Source: an uncultured Thalassolituus sp. (lineage in GTDB: Bacteria > Pseudomonadota > Gammaproteobacteria > Pseudomonadales > Oceanobacteraceae). From it: a DNA stretch of 64,000 nucleotides. A program made the translations under genes and the position numbers. Location of the stretch: the NCBI GenBank assembly GCA_913061435.1, contig CAJXUK010000005.1, positions 1 to 64,000 on the forward strand, given 5' to 3'. The notes below the pieces were generated by a model that ran no database searches, had not been told where the DNA came from, and saw only the letters and a list, made by a program, of their open reading frames with translations. This document shows, piece after piece, positions 34,964 to 43,906 of this stretch. Every line of letters begins with the position of its first letter. The first letter of the stretch is position 1.

Positions 34964-36994
34964 CTAACGCTCTGGCTGCCACTCGAGTGCTTGCGCTAAA
35001 TTATCAATAGGGTATGAAAAGTAATAGCCTCCCATGCCATCTATGCCGGTTTGTTGCAGCGCTACAATATCTTGCTTATTTTCTACGCCTTCACCATACA
35101 CAGAGAGATCTAAGTTATGCGCTATTTGCACCATAGATTGAATGAAAAACTTATGGTCTAGCGATAAGTGCAAGCCGCGATTAAAACTACCGGCTATGCG
35201 TAAATAACTAAATGGCAGTCGTTGTAAATAAGCAAAAGCAAGAGAACCCGTTCCCACTTGATCAACCCCTAACTCAACTCCTTTAGAAGTGAGCATATGT
35301 GCTAAACGGGTAAGATCCGATTCAATCGTGGCGATAGAAAATTCAGCGATTTCAAAGGCTAAGTGTTGATGCCACTGAGGATAGTCTTTTAACAGTAGCT
35401 CAAGGTCATGCTGAAACTCTTCACTTAGCACAGAAGCGGCCGATAAGTTAATGCAAAATTTGAATGACGCCGCCTGATTAGCGGTTAACTTAGGTGTCGT
35501 TTGTAATTGCTTCAACAAACGCTTTACCACCAGCAAATCAAACTGAGGGGCAAGCTGGTGACGCTCTATCATTGGCCAAAATCGAGATGCAGACATCATG
35601 CCGTTTTCTGTTTGTGTATCTTTAATGCGGCTTAAAACTTCGTAATGAACAACGCTTTCAATTGTGGCATTTAGGATAGGCTGAAAATGCAATTCAATGG
35701 ACTCGTTTGCTAGCACTTTTTCTAATTCTTGCTTCCACTCTCCCGCTGTTTTTTCATTCTGTTCACGATCGTCACGATAAAATTCAAAACGACTTTGAGG
35801 TTGGTACTGAGCCTGACGTAAAGCCGCATCTGCTTTGCTCAAAACATCTCCCATTGACCACTGATGGGTAATAACCTGACCACGTGCTTGTAAGGATTGT
35901 TGCAAATAAACTGCACCCATATGAAAGCTCGTTTCCGCCCTAGGATTAAGTGCCGTTGACGACAATAAGTTGAAACAAAAGCAAACCTGTTCTTCGCTGT
36001 GTGTGCTGTCAGTTGTGGGGATGTACAAGGCAAAATCTGCACCTGTTCGACGCCCAACCATGATATTAGGTCGCTCTTCATTCCATTGTTTAAGTACCTC
36101 GCCAATACGTATCAGTAATTCATCTCCTGCTTCTCGGCCTTGCTGTTGATTAAAAACAGAAAAATCTTTTACCTGCAGCAATACTAAAACTCCACTATGA
36201 CCATCGGCATCCTCTAAAATATGCTGCAATCTCTGATCAAAGCCACGGCGATTTAATAGCCCAGTCACATCATCAAGATAACTTTCTTCGCGCAGTTTTT
36301 CGGTAATGGCGGTTTGCTCAGCAAAGATGGATTTTAATTTGCGAACCATTTGATTCATCGCCAAGACTACCCGTCTTAGTTCTCGTGCTTTGGGCAGGTG
36401 GTCTAATTCGTAAAGGTTGCGTTCACTAATATCCAGCGCTTGGCGTTCAACTTTTTGCAGAGGCTTAAACATCCAGCGTAATAAAATCTCTAAGCTCACC
36501 AAACTGACAAAAGCCATCCAGAGAAACCACATCACTTCAGAACGTGCAATGCTCCATAAATCTCGATAAGCAAAATCAGTGTGACTTTTAACCGTTAAAT
36601 TACCTAATCGCTGCCAGCCTTGGGTGACATCTGCCTGAGCCGTTACTACGCTCAAATCAACTAGATCAATAAACCATTGCGGTGCCGGTTGTCTTTCTGT
36701 GGCTTGATGAGATTGCCGTAAAAGTTCACTGCCATCATTAAATTGCAAGCGTATTTCAGAGAAAAACCCACGATCAAATAAGGCATCCATTATGCGTTCT
36801 AATTTTATTTTATCGCCATCTACAACGGCATTCGACATCGACAAAGACAGCGACGTAGCGGCATCATAAGCACGACCGTTAAGATGATACTCAAAATACA
36901 AACTTGATTTGGTTAAGGTTAAAAATAAATTACCCGTTAACAACAACAGTATGAGCAAACTTGCCATTAAGCTAAGTTGACGTCGGAGAGTCAT
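34964..36994 (-). CDS. lapD: LapD-like c-di-GMP receptor (degenerate GGDEF-EAL)
   Basis: This 676-residue inner-membrane protein has TM1 (8-28), a periplasmic LapD/MoxY-type domain (about 30-150), TM2 (152-172), HAMP (to about 225), GGDEF (235-400) and EAL (420-670). GGDEF is degenerate (T-G-A-D-F at 317-321) and EAL reads E-V-L (452-454), with D-Q-V-G-T-G in place of DDFGTG, so it should bind rather than make or cut c-di-GMP. In Pseudomonas, LapD loaded with c-di-GMP sequesters LapG and keeps the adhesin on the surface. AGGA lies 9 nt before the ATG. It is transcribed after lapG, 52 bp apart. Confidence 0.9.
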   Translation of the reverse strand: MTLRRQLSLMASLLILLLLTGNLFLTLTKSSLYFEYHLNGRAYDAATSLSLSMSNAVVDGDKIKLERIMDALFDRGFFSEIRLQFNDGSELLRQSHQATERQPAPQWFIDLVDLSVVTAQADVTQGWQRLGNLTVKSHTDFAYRDLWSIARSEVMWFLWMAFVSLVSLEILLRWMFKPLQKVERQALDISERNLYELDHLPKARELRRVVLAMNQMVRKLKSIFAEQTAITEKLREESYLDDVTGLLNRRGFDQRLQHILEDADGHSGVLVLLQVKDFSVFNQQQGREAGDELLIRIGEVLKQWNEERPNIMVGRRTGADFALYIPTTDSTHSEEQVCFCFNLLSSTALNPRAETSFHMGAVYLQQSLQARGQVITHQWSMGDVLSKADAALRQAQYQPQSRFEFYRDDREQNEKTAGEWKQELEKVLANESIELHFQPILNATIESVVHYEVLSRIKDTQTENGMMSASRFWPMIERHQLAPQFDLLVVKRLLKQLQTTPKLTANQAASFKFCINLSAASVLSEEFQHDLELLLKDYPQWHQHLAFEIAEFSIATIESDLTRLAHMLTSKGVELGVDQVGTGSLAFAYLQRLPFSYLRIAGSFNRGLHLSLDHKFFIQSMVQIAHNLDLSVYGEGVENKQDIVALQQTGIDGMGGYYFSYPIDNLAQALEWQPER

Positions 36995-37046
36995 ATCAGT
37001 GTCCTAATTATCATTGTTATTATTGTTTTAAACGTGTTTTCCACAA

Positions 37047-37775
37047 TTATATCTCCATATTTTGCTCTGACATTCTAGCTCGTAACCCAGTCCATAAATC
37101 GAGTTTATTGGGATTACCCATTCGGATACCTTGACCCCTCATACGCTCTAACCACATTCCTGAACCATTAAAGCTATAAACGGGCTCTAAGTCTTTACGG
37201 CGATCGGCTGAGACAATTTTACTAATCAAGTTGTCCAAAACTAACGGTATCGCATCTGGGGTTGGAAAGTACGTGAGCACCATGTGAGCCTGATTAATAC
37301 GCAATGCTTTTACATAGGTAATGCGCATTTTTTCTACTTCTACACCCAATTCTTTTAAGGTGTAATATTTAGCAATGACATAATCTTCGCAGTCTGCACC
37401 ATGAGTGGTGAGTGCCTCAAAAGGTGTCGCCCAGTAATCTTCTTGCCCCCAATGCTTTTGATCACTTATAAAATTAACGTTGTTATTAAAAAAATGATTA
37501 ACCGCGATTAACTGCTCTTGCTCTGTTTTATTTTTTAGGCTGTGATATAACGACTGCCAGGCCAATAAACGCTGCTCTGCTTCGCTACCAAAGTTTTGTT
37601 TTGCCTCCGCTAACAACTCTTTACTGAGCCAATTCGCATCATCAGCACGCAATACCATCATTAAGCAAAGTAACAAGCAGACAGCCGTGGTTCTTTTGAA
37701 ATTTTCAAAAAAACACGTATCTTGGTTTGCAAACAAGCGCTCAAACAACAATTTTCTCTCTTTATCTCTTATCAC
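37047..37775 (-). CDS. lapG: LapG-like periplasmic cysteine protease
   Basis: This 242-residue bacterial transglutaminase-like cysteine proteinase has the Cys129 (G-A-D-C-E-D-Y), His164 (Q-A-H-M-V-L) and Asp181 (L-V-L-D-N-L) triad. LapG clips large RTX adhesins near their N-terminus to release biofilm cells, unless held by LapD. The start GTG 37775 places the hydrophobic export segment unusually deep (about 29-43). An in-frame TTG at 37751 preceded by AGAGAG is a plausible alternative. It is the first gene of the lapG-lapD operon. Confidence 0.9.
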   Translation of the reverse strand: MIRDKERKLLFERLFANQDTCFFENFKRTTAVCLLLCLMMVLRADDANWLSKELLAEAKQNFGSEAEQRLLAWQSLYHSLKNKTEQEQLIAVNHFFNNNVNFISDQKHWGQEDYWATPFEALTTHGADCEDYVIAKYYTLKELGVEVEKMRITYVKALRINQAHMVLTYFPTPDAIPLVLDNLISKIVSADRRKDLEPVYSFNGSGMWLERMRGQGIRMGNPNKLDLWTGLRARMSEQNMEI

Positions 37776-37936
37776 TAACGTGTTTTATTGGTTCATTGTC
37801 TTTACTATAGATTAGAAATCACCCTAACAGGCGCTCTAGGCCGATATTTTTAGCTAATTTGCTCAGCTAAAAGGGTAATGGTCCTATTATAAAAATTACT
37901 GCTAAACTCATTACAACTTTTGCGATACTGAATGTC

Positions 37937-39553
37937 ATGAATACATCGAAAGCCGATCAATTAAAACAGCATTTTTTTACTCGGGTAATTAATCAAGCAC
38001 GACAAGTACTCGATTTATGGCGCTGCCTACACGACGATCAATGGCAGAATGATCGCATGCAAGATCTACTCTTGGCTAATGAAAAGTTATTACGCTTTGC
38101 CCAACGATTTGAATCAGATAAATTTTCACAAATCGCCCAACAGGTTCATACAATTCTTAAAAGCGTCAAAGCCTCTGGAAATTCAGGCTTACCTAATAGT
38201 GAACAGTTAAACCAACTCAACGACTTAATGATGCAGCTAAGCCAAAATGTCTTACGCCGCAGTGATAACGATAAAACGCCTACTCAAGTTGTTGTCAAAA
38301 AACCCGTTTATGTTGCTCTAAATGATACGGATAACGCTGTGCTATTGGCACAACAAATGGAATATTTTGGTTTAAGAGCGGAATTATTCAGCAGTGAAGA
38401 AAGCCTTGATATTGCCCTTCACAAACGTCGCCCCTTAGCCATTATTATGGATATTAATTTTCAGAGTAGTGATAACGGTTTGACGATCGTGAAAAGACAT
38501 CTCAATGAAAATAAAGATACCTCATCCACCCCGGTTATTTTTTATTCAGCAGATCCGATGAGCTTACCTCAAAAACTCGAGGGTTTACGCTTAGGCGGTA
38601 TTAGCAGCATTGAAAGTCTAGCGCCGCAGGCCATTATCACCCAGCTTGAAGCTTTGGTTAATTTGGTACCCGAAAAACCGTTTAGAGTGTTAGTTGTCGA
38701 CGACTCTAAATCTCAAGCCATGTTTACCGAAAGAGCCCTTAATGCAGCTGGTATGATTACTAAAACAGTGATCGATCCAATGATGGTGTGGGAAACACTT
38801 GAGGCTTTTCAACCAGAGTTAATTTTAATGGATATGTACATGCCACAGTGCAATGGTGTGGAACTGGCCAAAGTCATTCGCCAAGATAAGCATTACATCA
38901 ACATCCCCATTATCTATTTGTCCGGAGAAGAAGATAAAAATCTGCAGTTAGCGGCAATGGCAGAAGGCGGAGAAGATTTTTTAACCAAACCCGTTGATCC
39001 ACAGCACTTGCTATCTACGGTTCGTACTCGTGGCAGACGCGCAAGAGAACTGCATCACCTTATTGCACGAGACAGTTTAACCGGTTTGTTTAATCATACC
39101 CATATTTTAAAAGCGCTAGACGAACAGATTAACCAAGCAAAGAAACACAAAACCCCCTTGTGCTTTGTTATGGTTGATATCGATTTGTTTAAGCAGGTGA
39201 ACGATAACCATGGCCACCCCACTGGCGATGAAGTCATTAAAAACTTAGCGTTATTTCTATCTCAAAGACTGCGTAAAACCGATTACATTGGTCGCTATGG
39301 TGGAGAAGAATTCGCCGTTGTATTAACCAATGCAAGCATAGAAGATGCTTATAAAATCATGGACGACGTGCGTATTAATTTTTCTCAATTATTGCATGGT
39401 GGTTTAGCCGCAATTAATGCCACCTTCTCTTGTGGTATTGCGCTGTATCAGGGGCAATCGAGCAGTGAATTGATTGGTCTTGCCGACCAAGCTATGTACT
39501 TTGCTAAAAGAGACGGGCGAAATTGTGTAAAAACAAGCCCATCTCTCGATTAA
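37937..39553 (+). CDS. Response regulator diguanylate cyclase (PleD/WspR-like)
   Basis: This 538-residue protein has an N-terminal all-helical region (1-110, possibly HPt-like), a degenerate REC (about 123-245; Asp172 present but no conserved Lys), and an intact REC2 (250-365; Asp255/256, phospho-Asp299, Lys351). A GGDEF domain follows (378-535) with G-G-E-E-F at 455-459 and an inhibitory RxxD site (446-449). It should make c-di-GMP when phosphorylated. It is divergent from lapG across 161 bp, so it is a candidate source of the signal read by LapD. No cognate kinase is adjacent. Confidence 0.88.
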   Translation: MNTSKADQLKQHFFTRVINQARQVLDLWRCLHDDQWQNDRMQDLLLANEKLLRFAQRFESDKFSQIAQQVHTILKSVKASGNSGLPNSEQLNQLNDLMMQLSQNVLRRSDNDKTPTQVVVKKPVYVALNDTDNAVLLAQQMEYFGLRAELFSSEESLDIALHKRRPLAIIMDINFQSSDNGLTIVKRHLNENKDTSSTPVIFYSADPMSLPQKLEGLRLGGISSIESLAPQAIITQLEALVNLVPEKPFRVLVVDDSKSQAMFTERALNAAGMITKTVIDPMMVWETLEAFQPELILMDMYMPQCNGVELAKVIRQDKHYINIPIIYLSGEEDKNLQLAAMAEGGEDFLTKPVDPQHLLSTVRTRGRRARELHHLIARDSLTGLFNHTHILKALDEQINQAKKHKTPLCFVMVDIDLFKQVNDNHGHPTGDEVIKNLALFLSQRLRKTDYIGRYGGEEFAVVLTNASIEDAYKIMDDVRINFSQLLHGGLAAINATFSCGIALYQGQSSSELIGLADQAMYFAKRDGRNCVKTSPSLD

Positions 39554-39658
39554 CTCTATTCTTAACTAGACCAAAAGGTGCTTTTTAGGCACACTCGCCA
39601 GTTACATAGAGACAACTAGCCTGAATTAATCGACTTGGTAAAAATCGTGGAGCCCAAT

Positions 39659-40105
39659 ATGACATCCATCCTAGTTTTAAACGGACCTAACTTAAATCTT
39701 TTAGGTACCCGTGAACCTGGTGTTTATGGGCATACCACCTTAGCAGATATTGAAACAACGCTAAAACAACAAGCCGAAAAAGCCAGCGCTGAGCTTGATT
39801 GCTTTCAATCAAATGCTGAATTTGAAATCATTGAACGTATTCATAAGGCGGGTCAAGAACAGGTTGACTTCATCATCATCAACCCTGCTGCATTTACCCA
39901 CACCAGTGTCGCTATTCGCGATGCGCTTTTAGGCGTGAATATTCCTTTTATTGAAGTTCATATTTCTAACGTTCATGCCCGTGAAGCATTTAGAGCTCAC
40001 TCTTATTTTTCCGATAAAGCCGTAGGCGTTATTTGTGGCCTTGGTCCTGCGGGTTATGAATTTGCACTCGCCAGTGCACTAAAACAGTTAAAAGGATCTG
40101 CATAA
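39659..40105 (+). CDS. aroQ: Type II 3-dehydroquinate dehydratase
   Basis: This 148-residue enzyme performs the third shikimate step. The N-terminal [14 protein letters not shown], the [14 protein letters not shown] core and the catalytic late His in E-V-H-I-S-N are present. The start ATG 39659 is fixed by GTGGAG at 39647-39652; an upstream TTG at 39635 gives no family-like residues. It overlaps prmA by one base (TAATG). In many relatives accB-accC lie between these two genes; here they are absent. Confidence 0.94.
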   Translation: MTSILVLNGPNLNLLGTREPGVYGHTTLADIETTLKQQAEKASAELDCFQSNAEFEIIERIHKAGQEQVDFIIINPAAFTHTSVAIRDALLGVNIPFIEVHISNVHAREAFRAHSYFSDKAVGVICGLGPAGYEFALASALKQLKGSA

Positions 40106-41004
40106 TGGCCTGGATACAACTGAAAGTTGATGTTTTGCCTGACCAAATTGAAATTATTGAAGATTCAATGTTAATGGAAGGCGCACAAGCCGTTACCCTA
40201 CAAGACGGTGCCGACCAACCTATATTAGAACCAGAATTAGGCACCATGCCTGTGTGGGACAAAACCATTGTAATCGGTTTGTTCGATGCAGAAATACAGG
40301 GTGAACGCCTAATAGAGAATATGAAAACCCTGTATGCAGCAGATTCAGCGATGAATGGCAAAGCGTTTCCTGAACATAAATTAGAATTAGTTGAAGATAA
40401 AGATTGGGAGCGCGCATGGATGGACAACTTTCACCCAATGCCGTTTGGCGACCGCCTATGGGTTTGCCCAAGCTGGAAAGAACCGGCGGATAAAAACGCC
40501 GTCAACCTAATGCTTGATCCTGGTTTAGCTTTTGGCACAGGAACCCACCCAACAACGGCTCATTGTTTGCGCTTTTTAGATCAAGAAGTTGAAGGGGGCG
40601 AACTGATTATCGACTACGGCTGCGGCAGTGGTATTTTGGGCATTGCGGCATTGCTGCTAGGGAGTGATAAGATGCTAGGAGTGGATAACGACCCGCAAGC
40701 GCTCATCGCAACCCGTCAAAATGCTGAACGCAACGGCATTAGCGAAGACCGTTATGATGTTGTTTTACCAGAAAATACTCATAAAATTGAAGCCGACATT
40801 ATGGTTGCTAACATTTTAGCGGGGCCACTGATGTCATTGGCTGAGAATATTGCCACACTAACAAAGCAAGGTGGCAAGCTCGCCTTATCTGGTTTATTGA
40901 GCCACCAAGCAGATGAAGTGCGACAGGCCTATGAACCTTGGTTTATTATGAACGGTATACAACAACAAGATGATTGGATTATCTTAACTGGCCGCAAAAA
41001 ATAA
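40105..41004 (+). CDS. prmA: Ribosomal protein L11 methyltransferase PrmA
   Basis: This 299-residue methyltransferase trimethylates L11. The N-terminal L11-recognition domain starts M-A-W-I-Q-L-K and contains E-D-K-D-W-E-R-A-W. The catalytic domain has D-P-G-L-A-F-G-T-G-T-H-P-T-T, D-Y-G-C-G-S-G-I-L-G-I-A and N-I-L-A-G-P-L. The start overlaps the aroQ stop, indicating coupled translation. Confidence 0.95.
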   Translation: MAWIQLKVDVLPDQIEIIEDSMLMEGAQAVTLQDGADQPILEPELGTMPVWDKTIVIGLFDAEIQGERLIENMKTLYAADSAMNGKAFPEHKLELVEDKDWERAWMDNFHPMPFGDRLWVCPSWKEPADKNAVNLMLDPGLAFGTGTHPTTAHCLRFLDQEVEGGELIIDYGCGSGILGIAALLLGSDKMLGVDNDPQALIATRQNAERNGISEDRYDVVLPENTHKIEADIMVANILAGPLMSLAENIATLTKQGGKLALSGLLSHQADEVRQAYEPWFIMNGIQQQDDWIILTGRKK

Positions 41005-41048
41005 CGGCTAGATACCCTACAACTTTCACATAAAGGATTAACACCGGC

Positions 41049-42314
41049 ATGGCTGAGACACACATTACTCGATGCCCACACTGTCACACCACCTTTCGTA
41101 TCCGCACAGAACAACTGTCGGCTGCAAAAGGCGCGGTGCGCTGTGGCTCTTGCTTGCAAGTATTTAAAGCGACAGAGCATATTGTGACTCAAGCGGTGGC
41201 CGACCCAGAAGTTGACTCTCCACCCCAGCAAGAATCTGAAGATGAAATGGCATTTGACGACATCCCCGATCAAATAGCCGACAACCCTTTAGAAGATTTT
41301 GGTATTCGCCAGCCCGATAGCGATTCCAATGAAACATTTGACAGTGGCTTGCAACTCGACGACTCCATTTTTGGCATGCAAGACGAAGATTCCTCGGCTC
41401 GCTACTCACAAAGCAACAAAGCCAACGATTTCGATTTTTCCACAACGGATACCTTTAGCAGCTTTGATTCTGATTCAGCTCATGACGAAAGTTGGGCTTC
41501 TACCCTTATTGAAGATGAATCACCATCACCCAAATTTAGCGCCGACGATGAATCTTGGGCCGATGATCTTTTAAACTTTGACGATGACTTAGTCGACAAC
41601 CTAGATGAAGAAATTGACCAAGCCTTCGCTAAAGCCAATACCCCAAGAGAAAAAGACGACTTTGTTCCTTCATTAGATGGCCCCCAAGAAGACACGAGTT
41701 TCCATTTGGGAGGTGATGACGGCGTACAGCAAGAAGAAGTTGAGCTCACCATCAGCGACACAATTAACGATCTGCAAGATGAACCGTTAGCCTTTAACAA
41801 GAATGGCAAAAAACCTAATAGCAGTGTCAATTCTTTCGACTTCCCATGGCTTTGGTTCAGTGCCTCTGTCTTGATGCTGTTTGTAATGATTGCCCAAGTC
41901 GGCTACTTTAAATTTGAATCGTGGTCTCGCCACCCCGACTACCGCCCCGCTTACGCATTAATTTGCGATGCCATTGGCTGCGAGCTTCCTGCGGTGCAAG
42001 ATATCGGTCAGATGAATACTCAGCATTTTATGGTGCGGCCTCACCCAGATGTCAATGACGCACTGTATATCGATACACTTTTAATCAATAACGCTTCTTA
42101 CCAACAGCCTTTTCCCAATTTAGTATTATTGTTTACTGGCCTAGAAGATCAAGTTGTCGCATCGCGTAGCTTTAAGCCGAAAGAATATTTAGCGGGTGAA
42201 TTGGCAGGTGCCACCGTCATGCCACAACAGGTACCGATACATATTGCCTTTGAAATTAAAAACCCAGGGGTAGAAGCCGTCAGTTACCGCATACAGTTAT
42301 CGGCAAATCACTAA
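41049..42314 (+). CDS. Zinc-ribbon, DUF3426 membrane protein
   Basis: This 421-residue protein has an N-terminal MJ0042-type zinc finger (C-P-H-C-x-T-x-F-R, then C-G-S-C). A ~220-residue acidic Asp/Ser-rich linker with repeated D-D-E-S-W-A-like units follows, then one membrane helix (about 258-280) and a C-terminal DUF3426 domain (Y-F-K-x-E-x-W-S-R, C-x3-G-C-E-L-P). The arrangement is typical of the gene between prmA and dusB in Pseudomonas relatives. The function is unknown; it is anchored with the zinc finger in the cytoplasm. Confidence 0.85.
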   Translation: MAETHITRCPHCHTTFRIRTEQLSAAKGAVRCGSCLQVFKATEHIVTQAVADPEVDSPPQQESEDEMAFDDIPDQIADNPLEDFGIRQPDSDSNETFDSGLQLDDSIFGMQDEDSSARYSQSNKANDFDFSTTDTFSSFDSDSAHDESWASTLIEDESPSPKFSADDESWADDLLNFDDDLVDNLDEEIDQAFAKANTPREKDDFVPSLDGPQEDTSFHLGGDDGVQQEEVELTISDTINDLQDEPLAFNKNGKKPNSSVNSFDFPWLWFSASVLMLFVMIAQVGYFKFESWSRHPDYRPAYALICDAIGCELPAVQDIGQMNTQHFMVRPHPDVNDALYIDTLLINNASYQQPFPNLVLLFTGLEDQVVASRSFKPKEYLAGELAGATVMPQQVPIHIAFEIKNPGVEAVSYRIQLSANH

Positions 42315-42323
42315 TCATCATTT

Positions 42324-42367
42324 AATTGAGCCAACTTTATCAACAAACTCTGATAAAGGGCTCAATT
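42324..42367 (+). terminator. Long hairpin between the DUF3426 gene and dusB
   Basis: AATTGAGCC (42324-42332) pairs with GGCTCAATT (42359-42367), and CTTTATCA (42335-42342) with TGATAAAG (42351-42358). That is 17 pairs with a 2-nt bulge. There is only a weak T-tail, so it could terminate or insulate the dusB-fis transcript. Confidence 0.6.
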
Positions 42368-42499
42368 CTTCGAGTCAAGCTTTTTAGTTGCAAATATCTC
42401 ACTAAAAACTGCCTAATAGGCCTTTATTCATACCCTTGATATGAGTATTATACGCCGACTTTTTCATCGCGCATTTTTTAACCAGAAATCATAATTCTT

Positions 42500-43489
42500 A
42501 TGTTAATGATCGGTCCTTACCAACTGCCAAACCCCGTGGTGCTTGCACCCATGGCAGGGGTAACCGACCTTCCGTTTAGGCAATTATGCCGACGCTTAGG
42601 TGCAGGGCTGGTCGTTGGAGAAATGGTTTCGAGCAACCCTAAATTACGAAATACACGAAAGTCACAGCTTCGTTTAAATCATGAAGGTGAACCAGAACCG
42701 ATTGCCGTACAGATTGCTGGTGGTGACCCTGAATCGATGGCTGCAGCCGCCATATTTAATGTTGAAAATGGTGCGCAAATCATCGACATCAACATGGGCT
42801 GCCCGGCGAAAAAAGTGTGCAACAAAGCCGCTGGTTCAGCACTGATGAAAGACGAAGTGCTAGTCAGTGAAATATTGCACGCCGTAGTTGAAGCGGTTGA
42901 TGTTCCGGTAAGTTTAAAAATGCGCACGGGCTGGGGCCCTGAGCATAAAAATGCACCCAAAATTGCAGAAATCGCAGAGCAGGCCGGTATTGTCTCTCTT
43001 GCGGTCCACGGCCGAACCCGTGACTGTGGTTATAAAGGTGAAGTTGAATACCATACCATTCGTGATATCAAGCAGCAGGCCGGCATTCCGGTGTTTGCGA
43101 ACGGCGATATCACCAGCGCGATTAAAGCCGCTGAAGTCATGAACTTTACCGGCGCCGATGGTGTTTTGATCGGTCGCGCCGCCCAAGGACAACCTTGGAT
43201 CTTCAAACAAGTTGCTCATTATTTAGCAACCGGCGAACTGATTAAAGCGCCTGATTGGTCTGAAATCGAAAGCATTTTATTAGAGCATATTGCAGGGCTC
43301 TACACCTTTTACGGTGATTATTTAGGTGTGCGCATCGCACGCAAACACGTGAGTTGGTACTTACAGACTCACAGCGAAGGCTTAGCCTTTCGCAAAGATT
43401 TTAATCGTTTGGAAAGCTCAGCTGAGCAAGTTCAGGCGATTCGATTATTTTTCAAGGATAAAATACTTAATAAAGGAATAGCGGCATGA
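42500..43489 (+). CDS. dusB: tRNA-dihydrouridine synthase B
   Basis: This 329-residue FMN enzyme reduces uridine in the tRNA D-loop. It shows [21 protein letters not shown] (catalytic Cys of the second position), K-M-R-T-G-W, V-H-G-R-T-R and G-R-A-A-Q-G-x-P-W-I-F. The start is ATG 42500 or 42506, with no good SD. The last codons overlap fis (ATGA), the conserved dusB-fis operon. A TATTAT element with a GC-rich stretch after it (ACGCCGAC, near 42446-42460) may be the growth-regulated promoter. Confidence 0.94.
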   Translation: MLMIGPYQLPNPVVLAPMAGVTDLPFRQLCRRLGAGLVVGEMVSSNPKLRNTRKSQLRLNHEGEPEPIAVQIAGGDPESMAAAAIFNVENGAQIIDINMGCPAKKVCNKAAGSALMKDEVLVSEILHAVVEAVDVPVSLKMRTGWGPEHKNAPKIAEIAEQAGIVSLAVHGRTRDCGYKGEVEYHTIRDIKQQAGIPVFANGDITSAIKAAEVMNFTGADGVLIGRAAQGQPWIFKQVAHYLATGELIKAPDWSEIESILLEHIAGLYTFYGDYLGVRIARKHVSWYLQTHSEGLAFRKDFNRLESSAEQVQAIRLFFKDKILNKGIAA

Positions 43490-43800
43490 ATACAGAATCA
43501 TTATTAAGGAAGGTTGATACAGTGACCGAAGCGGCTCATACCCCAGCAACAGATTCATCGTTCGACGCCAATACTCAAACACTACGCGATAGTGTTGAGC
43601 GTGCGTTGCAAAACTACTTTGACAATTTAGACGGTCAGCCAGTATCCGATGTTTACAACATGGTACTGTCAGAAGTTGAAGCGCCTTTGCTTGAAACAGT
43701 TATGACCTATACCCGCGATAACCAAACCAAAGCCTCTACGGTACTGGGTTTGAACCGTGGAACGTTGCGAAAAAAATTAAAGCAGTACGGCATGCTTTAA
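43486..43800 (+). CDS. fis: DNA-binding protein Fis
   Basis: This 104-residue nucleoid protein ends in the Fis helix-turn-helix ([20 protein letters not shown]). Its middle region [19 protein letters not shown] matches the dimer core. It is slightly longer than E. coli Fis (98 aa) at the N-terminus, and an internal GTG 43522 could also serve. It regulates rRNA and growth-phase genes and bends DNA. It is translationally coupled to dusB. Confidence 0.95.
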   Translation: MNTESLLRKVDTVTEAAHTPATDSSFDANTQTLRDSVERALQNYFDNLDGQPVSDVYNMVLSEVEAPLLETVMTYTRDNQTKASTVLGLNRGTLRKKLKQYGML

Positions 43801-43820
43801 GCGTTTAACATTGATTTACT

Positions 43821-43848
43821 AGCGGCTATTTATTAGCCGCTTTCTCGT
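43821..43848 (+). terminator. Hairpin after fis
   Basis: AGCGGCTA (43821-43828) pairs with TAGCCGCT (43834-43841), followed by a mixed T/C tail. A moderate terminator separating dusB-fis from purH. Confidence 0.6.
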
Positions 43849-43906
43849 TCTAAGACCTTAATTAACCATTTGGTCAGGTTTGTTTCACTTACTACTTCGG
43901 AAGATC

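Noticed and set aside
41480-41830. 116-codon Ser-rich minus-strand frame opposite the DUF3426 gene
   Set aside because: It mirrors the Asp/Ser-rich repeated linker of the real gene, so composition alone explains the open frame.
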